DNA of 64,000 nucleotides from JANRKB01 sp033763695 (GTDB taxonomy: Bacteria > Planctomycetota > Phycisphaerae > Phycisphaerales > UBA1924), in contig JANRKB010000043.1 of NCBI GenBank assembly GCA_033763695.1, forward strand, positions 248,001 through 312,000, read 5' to 3'. Every line of letters starts with the position of its first letter. The stretch's first letter is position 1. The notes beneath the pieces are model-generated. The model worked only from the letters and a program-made list of their open reading frames with translations. It had not been told where the DNA came from and searched no databases. The position numbers and the translations under genes were made by a program. Positions 1 through 8,402 of the stretch are shown here, one piece after another.

Positions 1-2
1 AC

Positions 3-1070
3 TCCCCCGCCGCGCTCCGCGCCTCAGTGCAAGGCGCAACCGGCATCTCGCCCGTCACGCTCGCCGTCAATCCCGATGGCAGGATGCACACGCTCTTCAT
101 CGGTGCCGCGGTGCCGACCGTGAAATCGTGGGATGAAGTCAAGACCCGCCTTGCCGCCCTGCCCGGTTCGACCGCGATGTACGTCGCACGCCTCGGTGCC
201 GCAGGCTGGGACGATCGCGCCGAAGTCTTCGCCAAGGACGCATTCGCTCCCGGCGCAATCGGCTCGACGTTCAAGCTCTGGGTTCTGGGTGCGCTCGCCG
301 AACAAGTCGCCGCCGGCCGCGCCGCGTGGGACGAACAACTCGCGGTCTCCGACGCGCTCAAGAGCCTGCCGAGCGGCACGATGCAGGTGAATCCTGAAGG
401 GACGATGTTCACGCTCGAACACTTCGCCACGCAGATGATCAGCATCAGCGACAACACCGCCGCCGATCATCTGCTGCTGCATGTGGGTCGCGAAGCCGCC
501 GAGGCGTTCATGGCACGCTGCACCGCAAGCCCCGAGCGCAATCGCCCCATGCTCTCGACGCTCGACATGTTCAAGCTCAAGCTCTCCGGCGATGACGCCG
601 CCGTCGCCGCATGGCTCGCGGCTGACGAAAGCACGCGCCGCTCCATGCTTGCGACCGGCGGCCGCGTCAATGCGCTCGCCCCCATCGCCGCCAAGGCGAT
701 GTTCTGGAAGAAACCGTTCAAGATCGATCAGATTGAGTGGTTCGCGTCGCCGATCGACTGCGCGCGGGCGATGGCCGAACTCCATCACCTGGAGCAACAG
801 CGAGAACAGCAGCCCGGTCAGGACGCGCTCGGCCGCGCTCTGCGCAAGAACCCGGGCATCATGCTCGGCGCGCAGTGGACCTCCGCCGCGTTTAAGGGCG
901 GCTCTGAGCCGGGCGTCATCAATCTCACGTGGCTTCTGCGCCGCAGCGATGAGCAGTGGTTCGCCGTTTCGATGACGTGGAACAACCCCAAGGCGTCGCT
1001 GGACGAAGCCGCCTTCATCGGCCTCGCCTCCGGTGCGATCAGCTTGCTTGCGCAGCAGCCCGCACGCTGA
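3..1070 (+). CDS. Class A beta-lactamase-like serine hydrolase, 5' partial
   Basis: The reading frame is open to the left edge, so the true start and any signal peptide lie outside the window. Numbering from the GTG at 27, it shows the three class A beta-lactamase marks: STFK (S80, K83), SDN (141-143) and a KGG triad near residue 290 in place of KTG. This is the serine hydrolase fold that acylates a catalytic serine. The family includes penicillin-hydrolysing enzymes and related hydrolases of unknown substrate. The region between SDN and KGG is longer than in typical beta-lactamases, so antibiotic hydrolysis is not assured. The gene converges on the beta-helix gene, whose stop is 24 bases away. 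Confidence 0.8.
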   Translation, partial: SPAALRASVQGATGISPVTLAVNPDGRMHTLFIGAAVPTVKSWDEVKTRLAALPGSTAMYVARLGAAGWDDRAEVFAKDAFAPGAIGSTFKLWVLGALAEQVAAGRAAWDEQLAVSDALKSLPSGTMQVNPEGTMFTLEHFATQMISISDNTAADHLLLHVGREAAEAFMARCTASPERNRPMLSTLDMFKLKLSGDDAAVAAWLAADESTRRSMLATGGRVNALAPIAAKAMFWKKPFKIDQIEWFASPIDCARAMAELHHLEQQREQQPGQDALGRALRKNPGIMLGAQWTSAAFKGGSEPGVINLTWLLRRSDEQWFAVSMTWNNPKASLDEAAFIGLASGAISLLAQQPAR

Positions 1071-1094
1071 CGCGGCGCGGCCTGTGCGTTCGCC

Positions 1095-2579
1095 TCACAC
1101 CCCGATGTTGATATTCGGGTTGGTCGCCGTGTTCGCCGCCGCCGCGCCGCTCGCATAGAGCGCGAAGTTGCCCGAGGGCGCGCTGATGGCCGTGCTGTTG
1201 TCAAAGAACATGCAGCGCCGCACGGCGCACCCGCTCGCCGCCGCGATCGACACGCCCGTCGTATGACGCGTGATCGTGCAGTCGACCACATCGACGCCGC
1301 CGAGCGTGGCGGTCGCACGCACCCCGAACGCACCGTTGAAGTCCAGATGGCATTGGCTGATGCGGGTGAGCTGATCAACGCTGATCGCGCCGTTGTTGTT
1401 GGCAAAGTGGCAGCGTTCGATCTGGGCCGGGCCGATGCACGTGAGGCCGATGCCCGCGTTCTCTGTGAACACGCAGTCTTGGACGACGGTGTCAAAGCCC
1501 GTGACCTGCACGCCGTGCGACGCCGCCCGCGAGATGTAGGTGCGTTCGAGCCGCAGCCGCTGCGTCGCCTGGATGCCGATGCCGTTACCAAATGGCGCAT
1601 TGGCGGCGACATTCTCAAGTGTGCAGTCGGCAACCGTCGTGCGCGAGAGGAGATTCATCCCAAACCCGCGCAGATTGAACAGGCCGCAGCGTTCGATGCG
1701 CGAGCTGTCGCCTGCCTGAATGCTGATTCCCTGTCCCACCGAGGTGAACAGGCATTCGGACACCAACGACTGTCCGTTGAGATACGCCCCCGCGCCGAGA
1801 TCGCTGAACTGGCAGCGACGCACCACGCATCCTCCCATCGCGGACACGCCAATGCTCCGCGACGTCGCTCCAGTGCTCGAAATCGCGCAGTCTTCGACGA
1901 TTGCGCCGCTTCCGGCCCACACTCCGGCGCTCCCGATTGCATCGACCGCGCGAAGCGAACAGCGACGAACGATCAGTCGATTGACACTCACGCTCGAGCC
2001 GGCCTGACCGGCGATCTGCCCCCGTCCGTATCCCGACACATGCAGGTTCTCGACCACGAAATCACTGTTGGTCGTGCCGCCAACCCCGGCGAGCAACACG
2101 CCGTCGATGCCGCCGCTGACGAGCTCCGCGCGCACGGTCCCATTGCGAATCCGCACGTTGCGCAGGCCCAGCGAGTACACCGTGATCGCGCTGAAGCCAC
2201 CATCGTTTGAGACCGTGAATCCGTTGAGATCCAGATCGACATCCGATGCGAGGATGACCAGACCTGCGCCCGAAATGTTCTCGGTCAGGTAGTACGAACC
2301 CGGCTCTGTGATGTTCCAACCCGACGTTTGCGTGATCGGCCGCCGAGCCTCGGCGATGCCGCCGTCGCGCGCCACCGACTGCTTGATCTGATCGAGCGTC
2401 GAGCCCGTCGGCGACACCGGACCCACTGGCGGATCCAGCGGCCCCGCCTGCGCCGAGCGCGTCAGGATCGCGCCCGCCGCCAGCCCGCCCAGACCCGCAA
2501 GCCACGCACGGCGCGAATCGAACCCCATCTCGCGGCCTTGCTCCGCTCCCGAATCCGACGGCATCGACGGCGTACTCAT
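1095..2579 (-). CDS. Tat-exported right-handed beta-helix protein
   Basis: 494 residues. The N-terminus has a twin-arginine motif (SRRAWLAGLGG, about residues 22-32), a hydrophobic stretch and an AQA cleavage site, so Tat export is likely. The rest is a ladder of short repeats rich in V, I, C, G and N (for example VVRRCQFSDL, LIVRRCSLRA, IERCHFANNN), typical of right-handed parallel beta-helix proteins of the pectate-lyase/NosD type. These commonly bind or cleave polysaccharides, but no catalytic residues can be assigned. The ATG at 2579 is chosen because it begins the Tat signal. It is transcribed divergently from the stator operon at 2883. A shorter relative lies at 25605-26294. Confidence 0.8.
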   Translation of the reverse strand: MSTPSMPSDSGAEQGREMGFDSRRAWLAGLGGLAAGAILTRSAQAGPLDPPVGPVSPTGSTLDQIKQSVARDGGIAEARRPITQTSGWNITEPGSYYLTENISGAGLVILASDVDLDLNGFTVSNDGGFSAITVYSLGLRNVRIRNGTVRAELVSGGIDGVLLAGVGGTTNSDFVVENLHVSGYGRGQIAGQAGSSVSVNRLIVRRCSLRAVDAIGSAGVWAGSGAIVEDCAISSTGATSRSIGVSAMGGCVVRRCQFSDLGAGAYLNGQSLVSECLFTSVGQGISIQAGDSSRIERCGLFNLRGFGMNLLSRTTVADCTLENVAANAPFGNGIGIQATQRLRLERTYISRAASHGVQVTGFDTVVQDCVFTENAGIGLTCIGPAQIERCHFANNNGAISVDQLTRISQCHLDFNGAFGVRATATLGGVDVVDCTITRHTTGVSIAAASGCAVRRCMFFDNSTAISAPSGNFALYASGAAAANTATNPNINIGV

Positions 2580-2882
2580 GTTCGCAACCCCCCTCGCTCA
2601 ACACACCCGATCCATAAAAACCAATCAAACACACGCCGATCACATCGCGCGTTTCTCGAAACTACCCAGGACCCCCTTCATCGGCAATCACAAATCGCGC
2701 CCGCAGGCCGTTTTCCGTTGCGTGGACCCGAATCAGACATTTCCGTCGGTTTGTGATTTGTCCGATTCCGTCTGGACCGCCCTCAACACGCGTGCCGTTT
2801 GTGCCGATGCCCTTGCCGGAGGTATGGGACCTTCCCCCATCCCTCGCTTCGCAGCGGAAGGCTTTCGGCGGGAGTGGTTCGC
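2580..2882. other. Divergent intergenic region with an inverted repeat
   Basis: This 303-base region separates the divergent beta-helix and motA-like genes and must hold both promoters. An 8-base inverted repeat, ATCACAAA at 2687-2694 and TTTGTGAT at 2750-2757, sits in a slightly AT-richer patch and could be operator half-sites. I found no convincing -35/-10 pair. GGGAG at about 2866-2870 is the likely ribosome binding site for the motA-like gene. Confidence 0.4.
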
Positions 2883-3659
2883 ATGGACAAGGCAAGCATC
2901 TCAGGCTCGATCCTCATGCTCGGCGCTGTGCTTCTGGTCTGCTACAAGGCCACGCACGGCGAGTGGCTCGCACTCTGGTCGGACAAGGGCTTCTACATGG
3001 TCATCCTCGGCTCCATCGCCGCGGTACTCATGTCCATGTCCTTTGATCGCGTCAAGATGGTCCCCGGCTACATCCGCAAGTTCATGTTCTACAAGTCCGC
3101 GCCCGTGCTCGACACCATCGTCCTCATGAACCGCCTGGCCGAGAAGGCCCGCAAGGACGGCATGCTCTCGCTCGAAACCGAGCTCGAGAAACTCGACGAC
3201 GCCTTCCTCAAGAACGGCCTCAAGATGGCCGTCGACGGCATCGACCCCGACACCATCGAAACCACCATGCGCCTTGAAATCATGGCCATGCAGGACCGCC
3301 ACAAGAGCGGTAAGAAGTTCTTCGATCTCCTCAAGACCTACGGCCCCGGCCTCGGCCTCGTCGCCACGCTCATCGGTCAGATCGGCATGTTCAAGTCCAT
3401 CGGTGGCGATATCGCCATCATGGGCAAGATGCTCGCCGTCGCCGTCGTCGCCACGCTCTACGGCACACTTCTGGCCAACTGCTTCGCCGGCCCCGTCGGT
3501 GACAAACTCGCCTATCGCTCCAGCGAAGAGATCCTCCGCCGCGAGATGATCATGCAGGGCATCCTCTCCATCCAGGCCGGCGACAACCCCCGCGCCACCC
3601 TCGACAAGATGGCGTCGTTCGTCCCCGCCGACTCACGTCTCAAGCTGAAGGCGGCGTAA
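2883..3659 (+). CDS. MotA/TolQ/ExbB-type stator protein, copy 1
   Basis: 258 residues. It has the MotA layout: two N-terminal membrane helices (about 5-22 and 33-50), a charged cytoplasmic loop, then two helices containing YGPGLGLVATLIGQIG and AVAVVATLYGTLLANC, the proline- and glycine-rich core that lines the ion path in MotA/PomA. In the family it partners a MotB-type protein to convert ion flow into torque or envelope movement. The ATG at 2883 is preferred over upstream in-frame codons because GGGAG lies upstream and the first helix begins right after it. The motB-like gene follows after 77 bases of tandem repeats. No flagellar genes are in the window, so the driven machine is unknown. A paralogue lies at 9365-10147. 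Confidence 0.88.
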   Translation: MDKASISGSILMLGAVLLVCYKATHGEWLALWSDKGFYMVILGSIAAVLMSMSFDRVKMVPGYIRKFMFYKSAPVLDTIVLMNRLAEKARKDGMLSLETELEKLDDAFLKNGLKMAVDGIDPDTIETTMRLEIMAMQDRHKSGKKFFDLLKTYGPGLGLVATLIGQIGMFKSIGGDIAIMGKMLAVAVVATLYGTLLANCFAGPVGDKLAYRSSEEILRREMIMQGILSIQAGDNPRATLDKMASFVPADSRLKLKAA

Positions 3660-3667
3660 GAGAAGAA

Positions 3668-3734
3668 GGCACTCGGCACTTGGCACGTGGCACTTGGCAT
3701 TCGTGACTTCGTGACTCTCTGACTCCGTGACTTC
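3668..3734 (+). repeat. Tandem 7-mer then 8-mer repeats in the motA-motB spacer, copy 1
   Basis: Five 7-base units (GGCACTC, GGCACTT, GGCACGT, GGCACTT, GGCATTC; 3668-3702) run directly into four 8-base units (GTGACTTC, GTGACTCT, CTGACTCC, GTGACTTC; 3703-3734). The array ends two bases before the motB-like ATG at 3737, so no Shine-Dalgarno sequence is visible. The same layout with more units is found in the paralogous spacer at 9252-9356. Confidence 0.9.
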
Positions 3735-3736
3735 TC

Positions 3737-4633
3737 ATGGCTGACCACAACGAACAACACGGCTCGGGCGGTTCCGGGGGCGGCGGGCACGATGCCCACG
3801 CCGACGGCCACAAGAAGCACAAGAAGCACCACCCGCATCGACACGAAGAGCACGAGCACGAAGAAGGCTGGATTGTCTCCTTCGCCGACAACGTGCTCCT
3901 CCAGATGGGCTTCTTCGTCATTCTCCTCGCGCTCAACCTCGGCCCCAAGGGCACGTCAGACGCGCAGGGCGCGTCCTCCGCCAACAGCCTCATCGACTTC
4001 GCCATCGAAGTGCGCGAGGCCTTCAACTCGCCCGTCGACATGAACTCCACCGCGCCCGAGGATCAGCCTCTGATCGAGCGCATCCGCACGCGTGATCGCA
4101 AGGGCGACACCACCGACGACGTCCCCGAAGGCGACGGCCACAAGCCGCAGACCGTCCGCCCCTCCGACTGGCAAGGCCCCGGCGCGTACGTGCAGTTTGA
4201 CTCCAACTCGACGCTCGTCACCGACGAGATGCGCAAGACGATCCACGAGATCGCGACGCCCCTCAAGGGCTCGCGCTGGATGATCGAAGTCCGCGGCCAC
4301 GCCAGCCGCTTCGAAACCTTCCGCGATCAGCGCAAGGCCCGCGAACTTGCCTACAACCGCGCATGGGCCGTCGGCATCGAACTCGTCCAGCTCGGCCTCT
4401 CGTGGGACCAGATCCGTCTGGTCTCCAGCGGCGACGCCGCCCCCGTGCTCGCCCGAGCACGCACCAAGGTCGAGGCCCAGACCAATCAGCGCACCGAGAT
4501 TCTTGTACTCAACGAACAGGCCCCGCCTGATCCGTTCAGCGCGCCCGGCACGCCCGCAGGGACACCAAGTTCACCCGCGGCGAGCGCGCCCGCAGCTCCG
4601 ACCGCCGCCGCGCCGTCGAATCCGACGCCCTGA
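3737..4633 (+). CDS. MotB/OmpA-type stator protein, copy 1
   Basis: 298 residues. The N-terminal 45 residues are rich in His, Lys, Gly and Glu. One membrane helix follows (GWIVSFADNVLLQMGFFVIL), whose FADN aspartate matches the proton-binding Asp of MotB. The periplasmic part carries an OmpA-like peptidoglycan-binding domain (about residues 150-255; WMIEVRGHASRFET, then NQRTEILVL). The C-terminal tail of about 35 residues is Pro/Ala-rich and probably disordered. It should anchor the upstream MotA-like channel to the cell wall. The start codon directly abuts a tandem-repeat array, so translation may depend on coupling to motA. It is a paralogue of the interrupted gene at 8403-9248. Confidence 0.87.
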   Translation: MADHNEQHGSGGSGGGGHDAHADGHKKHKKHHPHRHEEHEHEEGWIVSFADNVLLQMGFFVILLALNLGPKGTSDAQGASSANSLIDFAIEVREAFNSPVDMNSTAPEDQPLIERIRTRDRKGDTTDDVPEGDGHKPQTVRPSDWQGPGAYVQFDSNSTLVTDEMRKTIHEIATPLKGSRWMIEVRGHASRFETFRDQRKARELAYNRAWAVGIELVQLGLSWDQIRLVSSGDAAPVLARARTKVEAQTNQRTEILVLNEQAPPDPFSAPGTPAGTPSSPAASAPAAPTAAAPSNPTP

Positions 4634-4749
4634 TCGCGTCCGCCCCACGCCGCCCAGAGCGTGCAACAATGCAGACCCGCGCCGCGAGCCGCCGTCACCG
4701 GCCTCGTCCGCGGCACACGCTTCCGTTCGCACCTCTGAGGGCTTCTTCC

Positions 4750-6231
4750 ATGTCCACCACCAACCCCGCCGACACGCTCATGCTCAGCGTCAGCGGCTGC
4801 CGCGGCATCGTCGGCCAGAGCCTCACGCCCGAAGTCGCCACCCGCTTCGCCGGCGCATTCGCCGGTTGGTGCGCTGAACGTGCCGCGTCGACCGCCAACG
4901 CCCGCCGCCTCATCGTCGTCCTCGGCCGCGACGGTCGCAAGGGCAACGCGATGGTCCACCACGCCGCACTCGCCGGTCTCGTCGGCGCGGGCGCAGACGT
5001 TGTCGATGTTGGCGTCGCCATGACGCCCACCGTCGGCGTCATCACCGACCAAGTCGCGCGCCAATACCCCGACGCCACCGTCGCCGGCATGGTGCTCACC
5101 GCGAGCCACAACCCGCAAATCTGGAATGGCCTCAAGGCCCTCTGGACCGGCCCGCAAGACTCCTTCGGCAGCGCGGCATCCGCCCCCAGCGCCGCCGATG
5201 CCAACCAGATCGTCGCGCGCTTCAAGGAAGGCCGCATCGGCCTCGCACCGTGGGACCGCATCGGCGGCATTGCCCACGCGCCCGACGCCGCCGCCAACCA
5301 CGTGCATCGCGTGCTCGCCGCGCTCGAAGACGCCGGCGTGTGCGACGACGCAGAATCACTCGCCGAAGGCTTCCAAATCTGCGTCGACAGCGTCAACGCC
5401 TCCGGCGTCGCTGGCGCACGCTTCCTCCTCGAATCCATGGGCTGCGATGAGATCCTGCACCTCGGCGGCGAGGACAGCGGCCTCTTCCCGCACCCGCCCG
5501 AGCCGCTCGCCGAGAATCTCGTCAGCGTCTGCGACGCCGTCAAGCACTCGGGTTGTGCCGCGGGCTTTGTGCAAGACCCCGACGCCGATCGTCTCGCTCT
5601 CATCGACGAGCAAGGCCGCTTCGTCGGCGAGGAATACACCCTCGTGCTCGGCGTGCTCGCGCTGCTCACCGCCGCCAAGAACCGCGGCGAAGACACCAGC
5701 AAGATGACTCTCGCCGCCAATCTCTCGACCAGCCGCATGATCGACGACGTCGCCGCCCGATTCGGCACGCGCGTCCTCCGCACCGCGGTCGGCGAAGCCA
5801 ACGTCGTCAGCGCAATGAAATCGCACACCTCCATCGCCGGCGGCGAGGGCAACGGCGGCGTCATCTGGCCGCGCATCACCTACGTCCGCGACAGCCTCAG
5901 CGCCATGGCCCTCACCCTCAGCCTCATGAAGACCGGCACGCCGCTGAGCAAGATTGTCGACGGCATCCCCTCGTACGCCATCCGCAAGCGCAAGGTCGAT
6001 CTCGCCGATCGCGAGCAAGCCAAGCGCGCCGCGGAGAAGATCAAGTCCGCGTTCACCCGCGAACGCCTCGACACCCAGGACGGCGTGCGCGTCGACATCG
6101 ACTCCAAGCGCGCATGGCTCCACGTCCGCGGCAGCAACACCGAGCCCATCATGCGCCTCATCGCCGAGGCTCCCACCGCCGCCGACGCCGACGCACTCCT
6201 CGATCACGCCCAGCAGATCATCAACGGCTGA
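4750..6231 (+). CDS. Phosphohexomutase (phosphoglucosamine/phosphomannomutase family)
   Basis: 493 residues from the ATG at 4750. All four alpha-D-phosphohexomutase motifs are present: the phosphoserine loop TASHNP (S119), the metal loop DPDADR (usually DPDGDR), the sugar loop GGEGNGG and the phosphate loop RGSNTEP near the C-terminus. The enzyme interconverts hexose 1- and 6-phosphates. GlcN-6-P (GlmM role, peptidoglycan precursor), mannose and glucose phosphates are all possible substrates and the sequence does not decide. The Asp-Ala change in the metal loop is conservative. It is followed after 28 bases by a glycosyltransferase gene, so the mutase may supply nucleotide-sugar precursors. 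Confidence 0.88.
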   Translation: MSTTNPADTLMLSVSGCRGIVGQSLTPEVATRFAGAFAGWCAERAASTANARRLIVVLGRDGRKGNAMVHHAALAGLVGAGADVVDVGVAMTPTVGVITDQVARQYPDATVAGMVLTASHNPQIWNGLKALWTGPQDSFGSAASAPSAADANQIVARFKEGRIGLAPWDRIGGIAHAPDAAANHVHRVLAALEDAGVCDDAESLAEGFQICVDSVNASGVAGARFLLESMGCDEILHLGGEDSGLFPHPPEPLAENLVSVCDAVKHSGCAAGFVQDPDADRLALIDEQGRFVGEEYTLVLGVLALLTAAKNRGEDTSKMTLAANLSTSRMIDDVAARFGTRVLRTAVGEANVVSAMKSHTSIAGGEGNGGVIWPRITYVRDSLSAMALTLSLMKTGTPLSKIVDGIPSYAIRKRKVDLADREQAKRAAEKIKSAFTRERLDTQDGVRVDIDSKRAWLHVRGSNTEPIMRLIAEAPTAADADALLDHAQQIING

Positions 6232-6259
6232 CCACGCCACAGAAAACAAACACAGCCTC

Positions 6260-8101
6260 ATGCCCCCGCCCGCGGCACACGACCAGCTCGTCCAGCAAGC
6301 CCTCGCGATGCTCTCGCAGGGGCTCGCCGCACAAGCCGTCACACTCCTTCAGCCCGCCGCCGCCGCGCTCAACCCTCGCGACCCCGCCGCACCGAGCATC
6401 CTCGGTGTGCTCGGCATGGCGCTGGACCTCCGCGGTCGCCGCGACGAAGCGCTCGTACACACACAGCAGGCGATCGCCGCGGCCGATGCGCTGGGCCGCC
6501 CCGACGCCGCTCTCTACATCAATCTCGGCGCGATGCTCTCCGCCAAAGCCGAGCATGCGCAAGCCATCGCCGCGCTGGAGCGTGCCCGCTCACTCGCGCC
6601 GCGCGCCGTCGAACCGCTGATGGGGCTCGCGAATGCGCTGCGTGCGGCGGGTCGCTTTGCCGATGCGCTCAGCACGCTCCGCCCCGCGATGGCACCCGGG
6701 CCGGACGGCACGCCGCCGCGTGATCCGCGCCTGCTCATGCTCGCCGCCGACCTGCTGTGGGAGATCGGTCGCACCGATCAAGCCGCGCCGCTGCTCGCCG
6801 CCGCCGTGCGCTTCGCCCCGCGCGAGCCGCGCCTTGCCGTGCTCGCCGCCAACCTGCACAACTACCTGCCGACGACGCCCGCCGAGTCGCTCGCGGCACA
6901 CCGCCGCGCGATCTCGCTGCTCGCGCCCAGCTCTGCCGCCGCAGCCGCACCGCCAAAACGCGACCCGGTCGCCCCGCCGCTGCGCGTCGGCCTGCTCAGC
7001 GCCGACCTGCGTGAGCACTCGTGCGCCTACTTTCTCCGCCCGCTGCTCGATCACCTCGATCCGGCGCGCGTCGCTCTCTTCGCGTACTTCACGCTCGACA
7101 AGTTCGACGCATTCAGTTCCGCGCTTGCTCAGCGCTGCGCCCAACGTGGCATGCAGTTTCGCCACGTCGCGGGCCTTTCGCCCGACGCCCTCGCCGCCAC
7201 CATCCGCGCCGACCAGCTCGATATCCTCATCGAGACCGACGGCCTGTCACCCAACCACTCCCAACAGGCTCTCGCACTGCGTCCCGCGCCGCGCATCATC
7301 ACCTGGCTCGGCTATCCCAACACCACCGGCAATCCTGCCGTCGACGTGCGCATCGTCGACGCCATCACTGATCCACCCGCGTCGCCCGCAGCCGCCGACG
7401 ACGCGCACTGCGAACGCCTCGTGCGTTTCAATCGCTGCTTCGTTTGCTACAACCCCGACGCCAGCGCAGGCACACCGCTCCCGCCCGTCGCGCCGCTGCC
7501 AGCGCGAACCAATGGCGTCGTCACCTTCGGCTGCTTCAACACCATGTTCAAATTCACGCGCCTGACGCTTGCGACCTACGCATCGGTGTTGCGTGCCGTC
7601 CCGGGTTCGCGCCTGCTCCTCAAAAACAAAGCCTGCGGCGATCCCGGCGTCGCGTGCGATCTGCAAGCCCGCTTCAAGGACGCAGGCATCGACCCGAGCC
7701 GCATAATCTGCGAGGGCTGGTGCACGCGTCGCGATGAACACCTCGCCGCATATCACCGCATCGACATCGCGCTCGACTCCATGCCCTACTGCGGCACAAC
7801 CACCACCTGCGAAGCCCTGCTCATGGGCGTCCCCGTCGTCACGCTCCGCGGCAGCACCCACGCCAGTCGCGTCGGCGCGAGCCTGCTCCGCGCCGTCGGC
7901 CTCGACGCGCCGCCACTGAATCTGGTCTGCGACGACGCCAGTGCATTCACCGCGCGCTGCACGAGCCTCGCGTCAGATCTCGACACGCTCGCCGCCCTCC
8001 GCGCATCGCTCCGCGGCACGACGCTCGCCTCGCCCCTCTGCGATGGTGCGGCATTCGCCGCCGCGTTCACCGACGCCCTCGAACACATCGCGCGCGGCTA
8101 A
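6260..8101 (+). CDS. TPR plus GT41 (OGT/SPINDLY-type) glycosyltransferase
   Basis: 613 residues. The first 230 or so form TPR-like helical pairs (AALYINLGAMLSAKAEHAQA, AVEPLMGLANALRAAGRFAD). The C-terminal half has the GT41 signature: RVGLLSADLREHS, ITWLGYPNTTG, VTFGCFNTMFKF, RIICEGW and the strongly conserved YCGTTTTCEALLMGVPVVTL. GT41 enzymes transfer GlcNAc or other sugars to proteins, and bacterial members also glycosylate flagellar or surface proteins. The ATG at 6260 begins the TPR region, and it lies in a probable operon with the mutase. No signal peptide is seen, so it is probably cytoplasmic. The target protein cannot be read from the sequence. Confidence 0.88.
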   Translation: MPPPAAHDQLVQQALAMLSQGLAAQAVTLLQPAAAALNPRDPAAPSILGVLGMALDLRGRRDEALVHTQQAIAAADALGRPDAALYINLGAMLSAKAEHAQAIAALERARSLAPRAVEPLMGLANALRAAGRFADALSTLRPAMAPGPDGTPPRDPRLLMLAADLLWEIGRTDQAAPLLAAAVRFAPREPRLAVLAANLHNYLPTTPAESLAAHRRAISLLAPSSAAAAAPPKRDPVAPPLRVGLLSADLREHSCAYFLRPLLDHLDPARVALFAYFTLDKFDAFSSALAQRCAQRGMQFRHVAGLSPDALAATIRADQLDILIETDGLSPNHSQQALALRPAPRIITWLGYPNTTGNPAVDVRIVDAITDPPASPAAADDAHCERLVRFNRCFVCYNPDASAGTPLPPVAPLPARTNGVVTFGCFNTMFKFTRLTLATYASVLRAVPGSRLLLKNKACGDPGVACDLQARFKDAGIDPSRIICEGWCTRRDEHLAAYHRIDIALDSMPYCGTTTTCEALLMGVPVVTLRGSTHASRVGASLLRAVGLDAPPLNLVCDDASAFTARCTSLASDLDTLAALRASLRGTTLASPLCDGAAFAAAFTDALEHIARG

Positions 8102-8121
8102 ACCCGCGACACACCGACGCT

Positions 8122-8226
8122 CCACCTTCTCCCCGCCCCGCGGGGAGAAGGTCCGGCGCAGCCGGGGATGAGGGGTCTTCATCCCGTGCCATCGATGTCC
8201 TGGTCTTCGAAGACATCGATGCTGCC
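8122..8226. repeat. Family A dispersed repeat, copy 1 (105 bases)
   Basis: Begins CCACCTTCTCCCCGCCCCGC with the self-complementary CCCCGC/GCGGGG core, continues with GCAGCCGGGGATGAGGGG, and ends in an imperfect ATCGATGTC...GACATCGAT hairpin. It is nearly identical over 105 bases to the copy at 8278-8382, with a period of 156 bases. No coding potential. Confidence 0.9.
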
Positions 8227-8277
8227 ACATCGTTTGTACGGCGGCGATCGCCAGCGACTCGTCGAACGGCTTCCTCC

Positions 8278-8382
8278 CCACCTTCTCCCCGCCCCGCGGG
8301 GAGAAAGTCCGGCGCACCCGGGGATGAGGGGTCTTCATCCCGTGCCATCGATGTCCTCGTCTTCGAGGACATCGATGCCGCC
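8278..8382. repeat. Family A dispersed repeat, copy 2 (105 bases)
   Basis: Near-identical to 8122-8226. Here the terminal hairpin is perfect: CATCGATGTCCTCG at 8346-8359, loop TCTT, then the complementary 14 bases at 8364-8377. Differences from copy 1 include changes in the stem. It lies just downstream of the motB-like copy 2 stop codon and the GT41 stop, which converge on this region. Confidence 0.9.
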
Positions 8383-8402
8383 TTCGCGACCAGCGCCGCG
8401 CC

